DNA of 12,882 bases. It comes from DASWVC01 sp036401335 (GTDB lineage Bacteria; Verrucomicrobiota; Verrucomicrobiia; Chthoniobacterales; JAFAMB01). The notes beneath the pieces are model-generated. The model was not told the origin of the DNA. It was given only the letters and a program-made list of their open reading frames with translations, and did no database searches. The DNA is taken from contig DASWVC010000312.1 in NCBI GenBank assembly GCA_036401335.1, positions 1 to 12,882 of the forward strand. The letters run 5' to 3'. Each line of letters starts with the position of its first letter. Positions within the stretch are counted from its first letter, which is position 1. Position numbers and translations under genes: made by a program. Below are positions 7,330-12,882 of the stretch, piece by piece.

Positions 7330-8492
7330 TGAACCTCCGAGGGTTGAAGGGTTTCGGGAATTGTGAAGTAGAACGTGGATCCTTTCCCGACTTGCGATTC
7401 AATCCACAGCCGTCCACCGTGGCGTTCAACGACCTTTTTGCATATGGCCAGGCCGATGCCTGTGCCTTCGTATTGCCGGCGGGTGTGCAACCGTTGAAAC
7501 ACCCGGAAAATCCGCTCGAAGTATTGCTCCTCGATGCCGATGCCATTGTCGCTGACGGAGAACAACCATTCGTTGGCCCGACGTTCCGCGCCGATGGCGA
7601 TCACGGAAGGCTGGGCGCCACGGAACTTGATGGCATTGCCGATCAGGTTCTGGAACACTTGGGCCAGTTGGCTCGGGTCAGCGTTCACGGTCGGCAGCGG
7701 ACCATGGGTCACCGTGGTGCCGCTCTCGGAGAGGGCAACGGCCAGGCTGGCGAGCGCTTGTTCCAGGACGACGGCAGCATCTGCCAACCCGAAAGACCGC
7801 ATTTGTGTGCCGACGCGCGAGTACAACAGCAGATCATTAATGAGGGTCTGCATCCGCTTGGTTGCCTGCACCGCATGCAGGATGAACTCATCGGCCCGCG
7901 CATCCAGTTGGCCTGCGTAGCGCTTTTGGAGAAGCTGGACACAACTGGCCACCGCCCGGAGCGGTTCCTGCAGGTCGTGTGAGGCCACGTGGGCAAATTG
8001 CTCGAGCTCGGAATTTGAACGGGCGAGTTCTTCCAGCTTTTCAATGGCCAAACGTTCCAGCCGTTTGCGTTCGGTGATGTCGCGGAGGTTGCACTGGATG
8101 ACGCGCCGCTCGTCGACCAGGAAAGCGTTGCTGACGAATTCGACTTCGACGCGCCGCCCGTCGTGGGATTCCAGGGGCAGGCCTTCGTAATGCAGGCGGT
8201 CTTTTTCCTGCAATTCGGCGAACACGGTCTTGCTGGCCTCAGTCCCTTTGAAGGGGCCGATTTCCCAGAGTTTCCGGCCGAGAAATTCTTCCAGGGAATA
8301 GCCGAGCAACACCTGCATGAACGGGTTGGCGTCGAGGACGCGTCCGGTCTCGGCATCCAGAACGAGGATGCCGTCCTGGGCGGTTTCGAACAGCCGCCGG
8401 TAGCGCGCTTCCGAGAGCCGCAGCGATTCCTCGGCTCGCCAACGCTCGGCGATGTCGTTGGTAAGGGGCACCGCAGGGGTAATTGCGTTCAC
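7326..8492 (-). CDS. Soluble PAS-domain sensor histidine kinase
   Basis: This 388-residue protein has no membrane segment, so it senses in the cytosol. Residues about 25-140 are a PAS domain (YRRLFETAQDGILVLD, then DANPFMQVLLGY, ending in CNLRDITERKRLE). Residues about 160-228 are a HisKA dimerisation domain with the phospho-histidine H172 in ASHDLQEPLRAV. Residues about 270-385 are the HATPase_c domain: N-box NLIGNAIKF (282-290), G1 SDNGIGI (314-320), F-box-like IFRVFQRLH and G2 GTGIGLAI (343-350). The H-box sequence and kinase core resemble those of phytochrome-type kinases, but there is no GAF or PHY domain, so the signal is unknown. GTG 8492 is the only start near the domain: an in-frame TGA lies five codons upstream. 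Its stop overlaps the TTG of the regulator gene. The AT-rich gap 8493-8723 upstream probably holds its promoter. Confidence 0.94.
   Translation of the reverse strand: MNAITPAVPLTNDIAERWRAEESLRLSEARYRRLFETAQDGILVLDAETGRVLDANPFMQVLLGYSLEEFLGRKLWEIGPFKGTEASKTVFAELQEKDRLHYEGLPLESHDGRRVEVEFVSNAFLVDERRVIQCNLRDITERKRLERLAIEKLEELARSNSELEQFAHVASHDLQEPLRAVASCVQLLQKRYAGQLDARADEFILHAVQATKRMQTLINDLLLYSRVGTQMRSFGLADAAVVLEQALASLAVALSESGTTVTHGPLPTVNADPSQLAQVFQNLIGNAIKFRGAQPSVIAIGAERRANEWLFSVSDNGIGIEEQYFERIFRVFQRLHTRRQYEGTGIGLAICKKVVERHGGRLWIESQVGKGSTFYFTIPETLQPSEVH
7330..7338 (-). promoter_or_regulatory. Ribosome binding site deciding a TTG start
   Basis: On the minus strand GGAGG (7338-7334) precedes TTG at 7329 by 4 nt, inside the last codons of the kinase gene. 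It fixes the start of the first response regulator, which has no nearby ATG or GTG in frame. The spacing is short but workable. Confidence 0.65.
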
Positions 8493-8723
8493 CGCGACAC
8501 CCCGTCATGATCAAAAGCCATCGAGCACAATATCGTCATAAAAATTGTGTTTTTAATCATTACCATACTTTTAAATGTGAATACGTCACTTCGGCAGGTT
8601 TGGATTCCTCCGGGCGAGTCGCGCGTTGACGGGCGACGGCAGCGCCTCCCCTTCATTTTGCAAGGCGCGATCGGACCCGGCGATTCCGGCCGGTGCTCGA
8701 CGCGGATGCCGGCACGGGGCTCG
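8493..8723. other. AT-rich intergenic gap between the kinase gene and ftsY
   Basis: This 231-nt gap is the largest in the window. It lies downstream of ftsY and upstream of the kinase, both on the minus strand. Bases about 8520-8590 are much richer in A and T than the surroundings, as expected of a promoter region for the kinase operon, but I found no convincing -35/-10 pair. A 5-bp GC stem at 8677-8693 (CCGGC, 7-nt loop, GCCGG) sits about 30 nt past the ftsY stop without a U-run, so it is at best a weak terminator. A 6-bp inverted repeat CACAAT/ATTGTG lies at 8526-8549. No plausible gene is present on either strand. Confidence 0.4.
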
Positions 8724-9572
8724 TTAGAGAAGTTTGTCCACAAACTCGTCCCGGTCGAAATAGGCGAAGTCGCCCAGTTTCTCGCCCGTGCCCACGAACC
8801 GTGGGGCCAGACCGAGTTCGTTTTGGACCGCAACGGCAATCCCTCCCTTGCCGGACCCGTCGAGTTTGGTCACGACCAAACCCGTTAACCCTACCGCATC
8901 CTTGAACTGCCTGGCTTGCACGAGGGCGTTGCTGCCGGTCGTAGCATCCACCACCAGAAGGCATTCGTGGGGGGCACCCGGGTCGTGTTTCTGAAGGGTT
9001 CGGACCACTTTGCCGAGTTCCTGCATCAGGTTGCTTTTCGTGTGGAGCCGCCCGGCGGTGTCACAGATCAGGAATTCAAGGTTGCGCCGCTGGGCGGCGC
9101 TGTAGGCGTCGTAACAAAGGGCCGCGGGATCGGCATGGTATTCGCCGGCCACCACTTCCACGTTGATCCGGTCGGCCCAGATTTTGAGCTGCTCGATCGC
9201 AGCGGCCCGAAACGTGTCGGCCGCGGCGAGCAGGACCGTGTGGCGGTCGGTTTTCAGCAGGTGGGCCAGTTTCGCCGTGGAAGTGGTCTTGCCGGTGCCG
9301 TTGACACCGACCAACAGGATCACCTTGGGACGGTTCGGCAACGGGCGAAGCCGCGGGTTGCCGACCGGAAAAATCCGTTCGATGTGCGCCCGGGTCACGG
9401 CCACGATCTCGCGGGCGGTAACCTTTTCGGGGCGGGCCTGCAACTCCCCGACAATCTGCAGTGTCATGGGAACGCCGATGTCCGACCGGATGAGCATTTC
9501 TTCGAGCTCATCCCAATCGACGGGTTTGCCTGCAAACCGGTCGGCGAGGTTACGAAAGAAGCCGAGAGCCAT
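8724..9572 (-). CDS. ftsY: Signal recognition particle receptor FtsY
   Basis: FtsY is the SRP-receptor GTPase that docks ribosome-nascent chain-SRP complexes at the inner membrane. The protein has 282 residues and is essentially only the NG core: N domain about 1-75 (LEEMLIRSDIGVPMT), then the G domain with G1 GVNGTGKTTS (89-98), G2 DTFRAAAIEQL (119-129), G3 DTAGR (171-175), G4 TKLDGSGKGG (235-244) and the closing GTGEKLGDFAYFD (261-273). The DTFRAAAIEQL and TAGRLHT forms are those of FtsY, not Ffh, and there is no M domain. The long acidic A domain of E. coli FtsY is absent, as in many other phyla; the first residues MALGFFRNLADRF could form the membrane-binding amphipathic helix. It starts 28 nt after the nusB stop and is the last gene of the ribBA-ribH-nusB-ftsY block. 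Confidence 0.97.
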   Translation of the reverse strand: MALGFFRNLADRFAGKPVDWDELEEMLIRSDIGVPMTLQIVGELQARPEKVTAREIVAVTRAHIERIFPVGNPRLRPLPNRPKVILLVGVNGTGKTTSTAKLAHLLKTDRHTVLLAAADTFRAAAIEQLKIWADRINVEVVAGEYHADPAALCYDAYSAAQRRNLEFLICDTAGRLHTKSNLMQELGKVVRTLQKHDPGAPHECLLVVDATTGSNALVQARQFKDAVGLTGLVVTKLDGSGKGGIAVAVQNELGLAPRFVGTGEKLGDFAYFDRDEFVDKLL

Positions 9573-9600
9573 AGGTCAAAGTACCCTGGTAAGCGGAACC

Positions 9601-10053
9601 TTACTTCTCCCGTCCGGAGGCGGGTGACGAAGTGCGCAAGGGCCGTTTAAGGTCCATCTTTACCCGGTCCAGCACGCCATTGACAAAACGGCTCGATTCC
9701 TCCGTCCCGAACTTCTTGGCGATGTCAATGGCTTCATTGATGGCAACGATAGGCGGCACATCCGGCACGTGAAACATCTCGTAAATGGCGAGCCGGAGGA
9801 TGTTCCGATCAACCGCCGAGATTCGTTTCAGCTCGTAATTGGCCGTGTAACGCGTGATCTGGGCGTCGATTTCAGCCTGGCGGCTGACCACGCCTTCCAG
9901 GGTCTGGACTGCGTAGTGCCTCACGCCCGCGGCGACGGCCCTGAGATTAAAGAAATTGTCCAGATCTTCTGCGCTGATGGCGGCGCAATGGTTCAGGTCC
10001 CAATGAAACAGCAGTTGAATCGCCACCTCGCGGCCTTCACGACGTTTGCCCAT
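9601..10053 (-). CDS. nusB: Transcription antitermination factor NusB
   Basis: NusB binds boxA RNA with S10 (NusE) in the antitermination complex on rRNA operons. From ATG 10053 it is 150 residues, normal for the family. The N-terminal GKRREGREVAIQLLFHWD contains the arginine-rich helix and RExAxQxLF motif; the C-terminal half has the signature RISAVDRNILRLAIYEM, then PPIVAINEAIDIAKKFG and SSRFVNGVLD. An upstream extension to 10110 is open but lies inside ribH; ATG 10053 is preferred because GGAG sits 8 nt before it on the minus strand and the family similarity begins there. Only 1 nt separates it from the ribH stop, so the two are co-transcribed and probably translationally coupled. The last 15 residues are polar and variable. 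Confidence 0.97.
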   Translation of the reverse strand: MGKRREGREVAIQLLFHWDLNHCAAISAEDLDNFFNLRAVAAGVRHYAVQTLEGVVSRQAEIDAQITRYTANYELKRISAVDRNILRLAIYEMFHVPDVPPIVAINEAIDIAKKFGTEESSRFVNGVLDRVKMDLKRPLRTSSPASGREK

Positions 10054-10054
10054 T

Positions 10055-10537
10055 TTAGTTCTCCGAGCTTGTGATGCATGCGAGGGCCCCGAGCATCCGG
10101 ACCGTGGCACGAGCTGCCTCCACTCCCCGGTTCAACTTCTCGTCAAGGCAACGGGCGCGCGCCTGTTCCGGCGTCTTAACGACGAGAATTTCGTGCAGAA
10201 CCGGCAGGTGGTACTTCAGGCTGGTCTGCAAAAGGCTTGCGGTCACGGACTCGGCGATGAGCGACGCATGGAGCGTTTCGCCATCAAACAGGACACCGAA
10301 CGCCAGGACCGCGTCGGGTTGCCGCAACGCCGCCACGCGGTCGACGCCGAGGGCGATTTCGAAGGATCCGGGCACGCGAAAGACCTCGACCCGGGTCGCG
10401 GGCGCCAGCACGGCGAACTCGGCCGTGGAGGCGTGCACGAGGCCCTCGACATATTCCGGGTGGTATTCGCTGGCAACGATCGCGACACGGTAAGCCTGGG
10501 ACGTCGCAATCGGTCGCACGGGTAGGTCGGTCGCCAT
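10055..10537 (-). CDS. ribH: 6,7-dimethyl-8-ribityllumazine synthase
   Basis: It condenses 5-amino-6-ribitylaminouracil with 3,4-dihydroxy-2-butanone 4-phosphate to lumazine, the penultimate step of riboflavin synthesis; the second substrate is made by the neighbouring RibBA. From ATG 10537 it has 160 residues, the usual length. Signatures are FRVPGSFEIAL (53-63), DAVLAFGVLFDGETLHASL (75-93, with H90 at the place of the catalytic histidine), KTPEQARARC (121-130) and LNRGVEAA (135-142). It departs from the usual SRFN and GVVIRGETPHF wording (here SEYH and FGVLFDGETLHA), so it is somewhat divergent, but the active-site frame is kept. The frame is open to 10690, yet those 51 extra residues look like non-coding sequence. 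No ribosome binding site is visible before 10537. It lies 167 nt after ribBA and 1 nt before nusB. Confidence 0.93.
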   Translation of the reverse strand: MATDLPVRPIATSQAYRVAIVASEYHPEYVEGLVHASTAEFAVLAPATRVEVFRVPGSFEIALGVDRVAALRQPDAVLAFGVLFDGETLHASLIAESVTASLLQTSLKYHLPVLHEILVVKTPEQARARCLDEKLNRGVEAARATVRMLGALACITSSEN

Positions 10538-10591
10538 GGGGGGAAGACCATACGCCGAATGGCTGGAGCCGCAAGGAAGGCGGACGCAGTT

Positions 10592-10609
10592 ACCGCCATA
10601 ACCGGCGGT
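10592..10609. other. Short perfect hairpin between ribBA and ribH
   Basis: ACCGCC at 10592-10597 and GGCGGT at 10604-10609 form a 6-bp stem with a 6-nt loop in the 167-nt gap between the ribBA stop and the ribH start. There is no following U-run in the direction of transcription, so it is not a clear terminator; it could be a processing or attenuation structure, or chance in GC-rich DNA. Confidence 0.25.
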
Positions 10610-10704
10610 GCGCAAGCCCCGGGCCGCAGGGCCGTTCACCCGGCTCCCTGTTTCAGCATCCGGAGCCGTCCGCTGAACAACGTTCCCCATTGCTGTTCAT
10701 TGCT

Positions 10705-11904
10705 TTACAGCGTGTGCCCCATCTTGAGGCGTTTGGTCTCCAGGTAATGCCAGTTGAACGGAGTCGGTTCGGCCCGGATCGGCACCTGCTCAACGATGTT
10801 GAGGCCGTAACCTTCCAGACCGATTACCTTTTTGGGATTGTTCGTGAGCAGGCGAAGGTTTTTGACCCCAAGGTCCACCAGGATCTGCGCGCCTAGACCG
10901 TATTCGCGCAGGTCTACCGGCAAGCCGAGGCGCTCATTCGCTTCGACCGTGTCGAACCCTGCTTCCTGAAGTTTGTAGGCGTGAACCTTGGCTGCCAAGC
11001 CGATGCCCCGTCCTTCTTGCCGCATGTAAACCAAAATGCCCCGTCCTTCCTGCCGGATTTGCTGCAGGGCCGCATGCAACTGCGGTCCGCAATCGCAGCG
11101 AAGGGATCCGAAAACGTCGCCTGTGAGGCATTCACTATGGACCCGGACCAGGGTAGGCTCTTCCCCCGCCACGTCGCCTTTGACGAGGGCGACATGATTA
11201 ACCCCGTCGACCCTCGAGCGGTAGACGTAAAGCCGGAACTCGCCGTAATCGGTGGCCACGACGGATGCCTGTTCGCGTTCGATCAACCTTTCCCGTGACC
11301 GGCGGTAAGCGATCAGGTCTTCGATGGAGCATATTTTCAGCCCGTGCCGCGCCTTGAACGCAAGGAGGTCAGGCATCCGCGCCATCGAGCCATCGTCATT
11401 CACGATTTCCGCCAGCACCCCGACCGAGCTGAACCCGGCCAGGCGGGCGAGGTCAACGGCCGCTTCGGTGTGGCCCGCCCGCTGCAGGACCCCGCCGGGA
11501 CGGTACCGCAGAGGAAACACATGGCCTGGCCGGACCAGGTCTTCCGAGCGGGTTGCCGGATCGGCCAGCAACCGGATGGTCCGGGCGCGGTCAGCGGCCG
11601 AGATGCCCGTGGCGATGCCTTCACTGGCATCCACCGAAACCGTGTAGGCGGTTCGCATGGACTCCGTGTTGCGGACCGTCATGAGGGGCAGTTCCAGGCG
11701 GTCCAGGTCTTCCCCGGCCATCGGAACGCAGATCACCCCGGAAGTGTAACGGATCATGAAACTGATCAACGGCGCCGTGGCTTTCTCACCGGCCAGAATG
11801 AGGTCACCTTCGTTCTCGCGCTCCGCATCGTCCGTGACAATAACGAGCTTACCCTGGCGCAAATCTTCCAGCACCCGCTCAATCGGATCGAACTCAGGAT
11901 TCAT
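10705..11904 (-). CDS. ribBA: Bifunctional 3,4-dihydroxy-2-butanone 4-phosphate synthase / GTP cyclohydrolase II
   Basis: This cytosolic fusion catalyses the two entry reactions of riboflavin synthesis, from ribulose 5-phosphate and from GTP. From ATG 11904 it has 399 residues. Residues 1-195 are RibB: the acidic DDAERENEGDLILAGE (25-40), the glycine-rich RPGHVFPLRYRPGGVL (125-140) and RAGHTEAAVDLARLAG (142-157). Residues about 210-385 are RibA: zinc cysteines C259, C270 and C272 in HSECLTGDVFGSLRCDCG, the catalytic MRQEGRGIGL (294-303) and LTNNPKKV (353-360). Both active sites look complete. An upstream ATG at 11928 would add eight residues; 11904 is preferred because GAGAG lies about 9 nt before it and family members begin at this distance from LEDLRQGK. 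I looked for an FMN riboswitch in the leader and saw none. It heads the ribBA-ribH-nusB-ftsY block and diverges from the fucose synthase gene. Confidence 0.97.
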   Translation of the reverse strand: MNPEFDPIERVLEDLRQGKLVIVTDDAERENEGDLILAGEKATAPLISFMIRYTSGVICVPMAGEDLDRLELPLMTVRNTESMRTAYTVSVDASEGIATGISAADRARTIRLLADPATRSEDLVRPGHVFPLRYRPGGVLQRAGHTEAAVDLARLAGFSSVGVLAEIVNDDGSMARMPDLLAFKARHGLKICSIEDLIAYRRSRERLIEREQASVVATDYGEFRLYVYRSRVDGVNHVALVKGDVAGEEPTLVRVHSECLTGDVFGSLRCDCGPQLHAALQQIRQEGRGILVYMRQEGRGIGLAAKVHAYKLQEAGFDTVEANERLGLPVDLREYGLGAQILVDLGVKNLRLLTNNPKKVIGLEGYGLNIVEQVPIRAEPTPFNWHYLETKRLKMGHTL

Positions 11905-12004
11905 AGGGACAGCTCTCAATTTAACCATACATCAGGCATGAACGATGCGAAATCGGCCGGGTCGACGGGAGTTGCCTGGTTTGACGCGACCTCAGAAAGG
12001 GCTT

Positions 12005-12010
12005 AGGAGA
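12005..12010 (+). promoter_or_regulatory. Ribosome binding site of the GDP-L-fucose synthase gene
   Basis: AGGAGA ends 8 nt before ATG 12019, a near-consensus Shine-Dalgarno site at normal spacing, which fixes the start of the truncated gene at the right edge. Confidence 0.75.
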
Positions 12011-12018
12011 GCCACCTG

Positions 12019-12882
12019 ATGCAGACGGACTCGATCTTTGTGGCGGGCCATCGCGGACTGGTGGGTAGCGCCCTTTTGCGTAACCTGCAAGCGAACGGTT
12101 ATTCCCGCATCCTTACCCGGAGCCGTTCCGAGCTTGACCTGCGTGACCGTGGGGCCGTCTTCGAATTTTTTGAACGGGAAAAGCCGGTTTTGGTGGTGCT
12201 GGCGGCTGCCAAAGTGGGCGGCATCCACGCGAATGCCGTCTACCCGGTCGATTTTCTGCTTCACAATCTGGAAATCCAGAACAACGTTCTTTCGGCCAGT
12301 TACGAGCACGGAGTGCGCAAGCTGTTGTTTCTGGGAAGTTCTTGCATTTACCCGAAATTTGCCGACCAGCCGATCCGCGAGAGCACCCTCCTGACCGGTT
12401 TGCTCGAGGCCTCGAACGAGCCGTACGCCATCGCGAAGATCGCCGGGATCAAGCTTTGTCAGGCGTACGCCCGCCAGCACGGCGCAAACTTCATCTCAGC
12501 GATGCCGACCAATCTTTACGGGCAGGAGGATAATTTTGACCTGCAAAACTCGCACGTGCTGCCGGCGTTGATACGAAAGGTGCACGAGGCCAAGGTGAGT
12601 GGGGCGCGTGACGTCACGGTGTGGGGCACGGGCACGCCCCGGCGGGAGTTTCTCCACAACGACGACTTGGCGGATGCCCTGCGCTTCCTGCTTGAGCGTT
12701 ACGATTCGCCCGAAATCATCAATGTCGGCTGGGGTGAAGATGTCACCATCCGCGAACTGGCGGAACTGGTCTGCGATGTGGTCGGGTTCGACGGGTCGCT
12801 CGTCTTCGATGCTTCCAAGCCGGACGGTACGCCCCGGAAATTGTTGGACACCTCCAAGTTACGGGCGCTCGGCTGGCAACCA
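12019..12882 (+). CDS. fcl: GDP-L-fucose synthase (partial, 3' end cut by window)
   Basis: It converts GDP-4-keto-6-deoxy-mannose to GDP-L-fucose by epimerisation and NADPH-dependent reduction, giving the donor for fucosylated surface polysaccharides. The frame is open to the edge and gives 288 residues of an expected 310-320. It is a short-chain (extended SDR) fold: GHRGLVGSALL (10-20, dinucleotide loop), LAAAKVGGIHAN (61-72), GSSCIYPKF (106-114), EPYAIAK (134-140), PTNLYGQEDNF (163-173) and the C-terminal GTGTPRREFLHNDDLADA (203-220). The catalytic residues fall at S107, C109, Y136, K140 and H179, the same numbers as in the E. coli enzyme. ATG 12019 has a good ribosome binding site. The partner GDP-mannose dehydratase (gmd) is not in the window and may lie beyond it. 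Fcl and the glycosyltransferase at 2026 could both serve surface glycans, but nothing here ties them together. Confidence 0.95.
   Translation, partial: MQTDSIFVAGHRGLVGSALLRNLQANGYSRILTRSRSELDLRDRGAVFEFFEREKPVLVVLAAAKVGGIHANAVYPVDFLLHNLEIQNNVLSASYEHGVRKLLFLGSSCIYPKFADQPIRESTLLTGLLEASNEPYAIAKIAGIKLCQAYARQHGANFISAMPTNLYGQEDNFDLQNSHVLPALIRKVHEAKVSGARDVTVWGTGTPRREFLHNDDLADALRFLLERYDSPEIINVGWGEDVTIRELAELVCDVVGFDGSLVFDASKPDGTPRKLLDTSKLRALGWQP

Noticed and set aside
8526..8554. CACAAT/ATTGTG stem followed by five T as a plus-strand terminator
   Set aside because: The stem is only 6 bp and AT-rich, and there is no plus-strand gene upstream to terminate.
8489..8888. Open frames on both strands in and around the kinase-ftsY gap
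   Set aside because: They overlap ftsY out of frame, have low-complexity Arg/Pro/Ser-rich translations typical of GC-rich shadow frames, and show no ribosome binding site.
10538..10690. 51-residue N-terminal extension of RibH
   Set aside because: The family similarity begins after ATG 10537 and the extension has no conserved features; it is more likely an untranslated gap.
11981..12008. TTGACG with TTAGGA as a promoter for the fucose synthase gene
   Set aside because: The -10 would coincide with the ribosome binding site, leaving no leader to carry it.
11905..12018. FMN riboswitch in the ribBA leader
   Set aside because: The gap to the divergent gene is only about 115 nt, and I could not find the conserved RFN-element segments in it.

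Overview
The window is a stretch of ordinary, densely coded bacterial chromosome (GC-rich, roughly 60% by eye) holding ten complete protein-coding genes and two cut by the window ends. I saw no rRNA, tRNA, CRISPR array, integrase or transposase. The best guess for the host is a member of the Verrucomicrobiota or a close relative. The grounds are the gene order ribBA-ribH-nusB-ftsY, a stand-alone zinc-free S14 gene, a PHP/glycosyltransferase fusion and cytosolic two-component genes. This is inference from style and gene order, not from a marker gene.

Layout. Bases 1-170 hold the 3' end of a plus-strand gene that looks like the last blade of a Yellow/royal-jelly-type beta-propeller and carries an apparent one-base frameshift. 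It converges on a minus-strand allophanate hydrolase gene (atzF, 185-1909), which has no urea carboxylase beside it. Divergent from atzF is a plus-strand run: a 799-residue PHP-glycosyltransferase fusion (2026-4425), a 127-bp near-perfect inverted repeat (4429-4555), rpsN for a cysteine-poor S14 (4619-4888), and a CorC/HlyC-type membrane protein with CBS domains (4946-6340).

From 6414 to 11904 everything is on the minus strand, in two blocks. The first is a signalling module read from 8492 down to 6414: a soluble PAS histidine kinase, then two tandem, clearly duplicated Rcp1-like single-domain response regulators, the first of which overlaps the kinase stop by 4 nt through a TTG start. The second is a housekeeping block read from 11904 down to 8724: ribBA, ribH, nusB, ftsY. 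It joins riboflavin synthesis (RibBA makes the pyrimidine precursor and dihydroxybutanone phosphate; RibH condenses downstream products of these to lumazine) with antitermination (NusB) and membrane targeting (FtsY). At the right edge a plus-strand GDP-L-fucose synthase gene (12019 to the end) starts divergently from ribBA and is cut by the window.

No wholly new system is evident. The points most worth a second look are the PHP-glycosyltransferase fusion with an unassigned central region, the long hairpin element behind it, the kinase with duplicated regulators (including a 64-nt near-identical tract), and the frameshifted propeller gene end.
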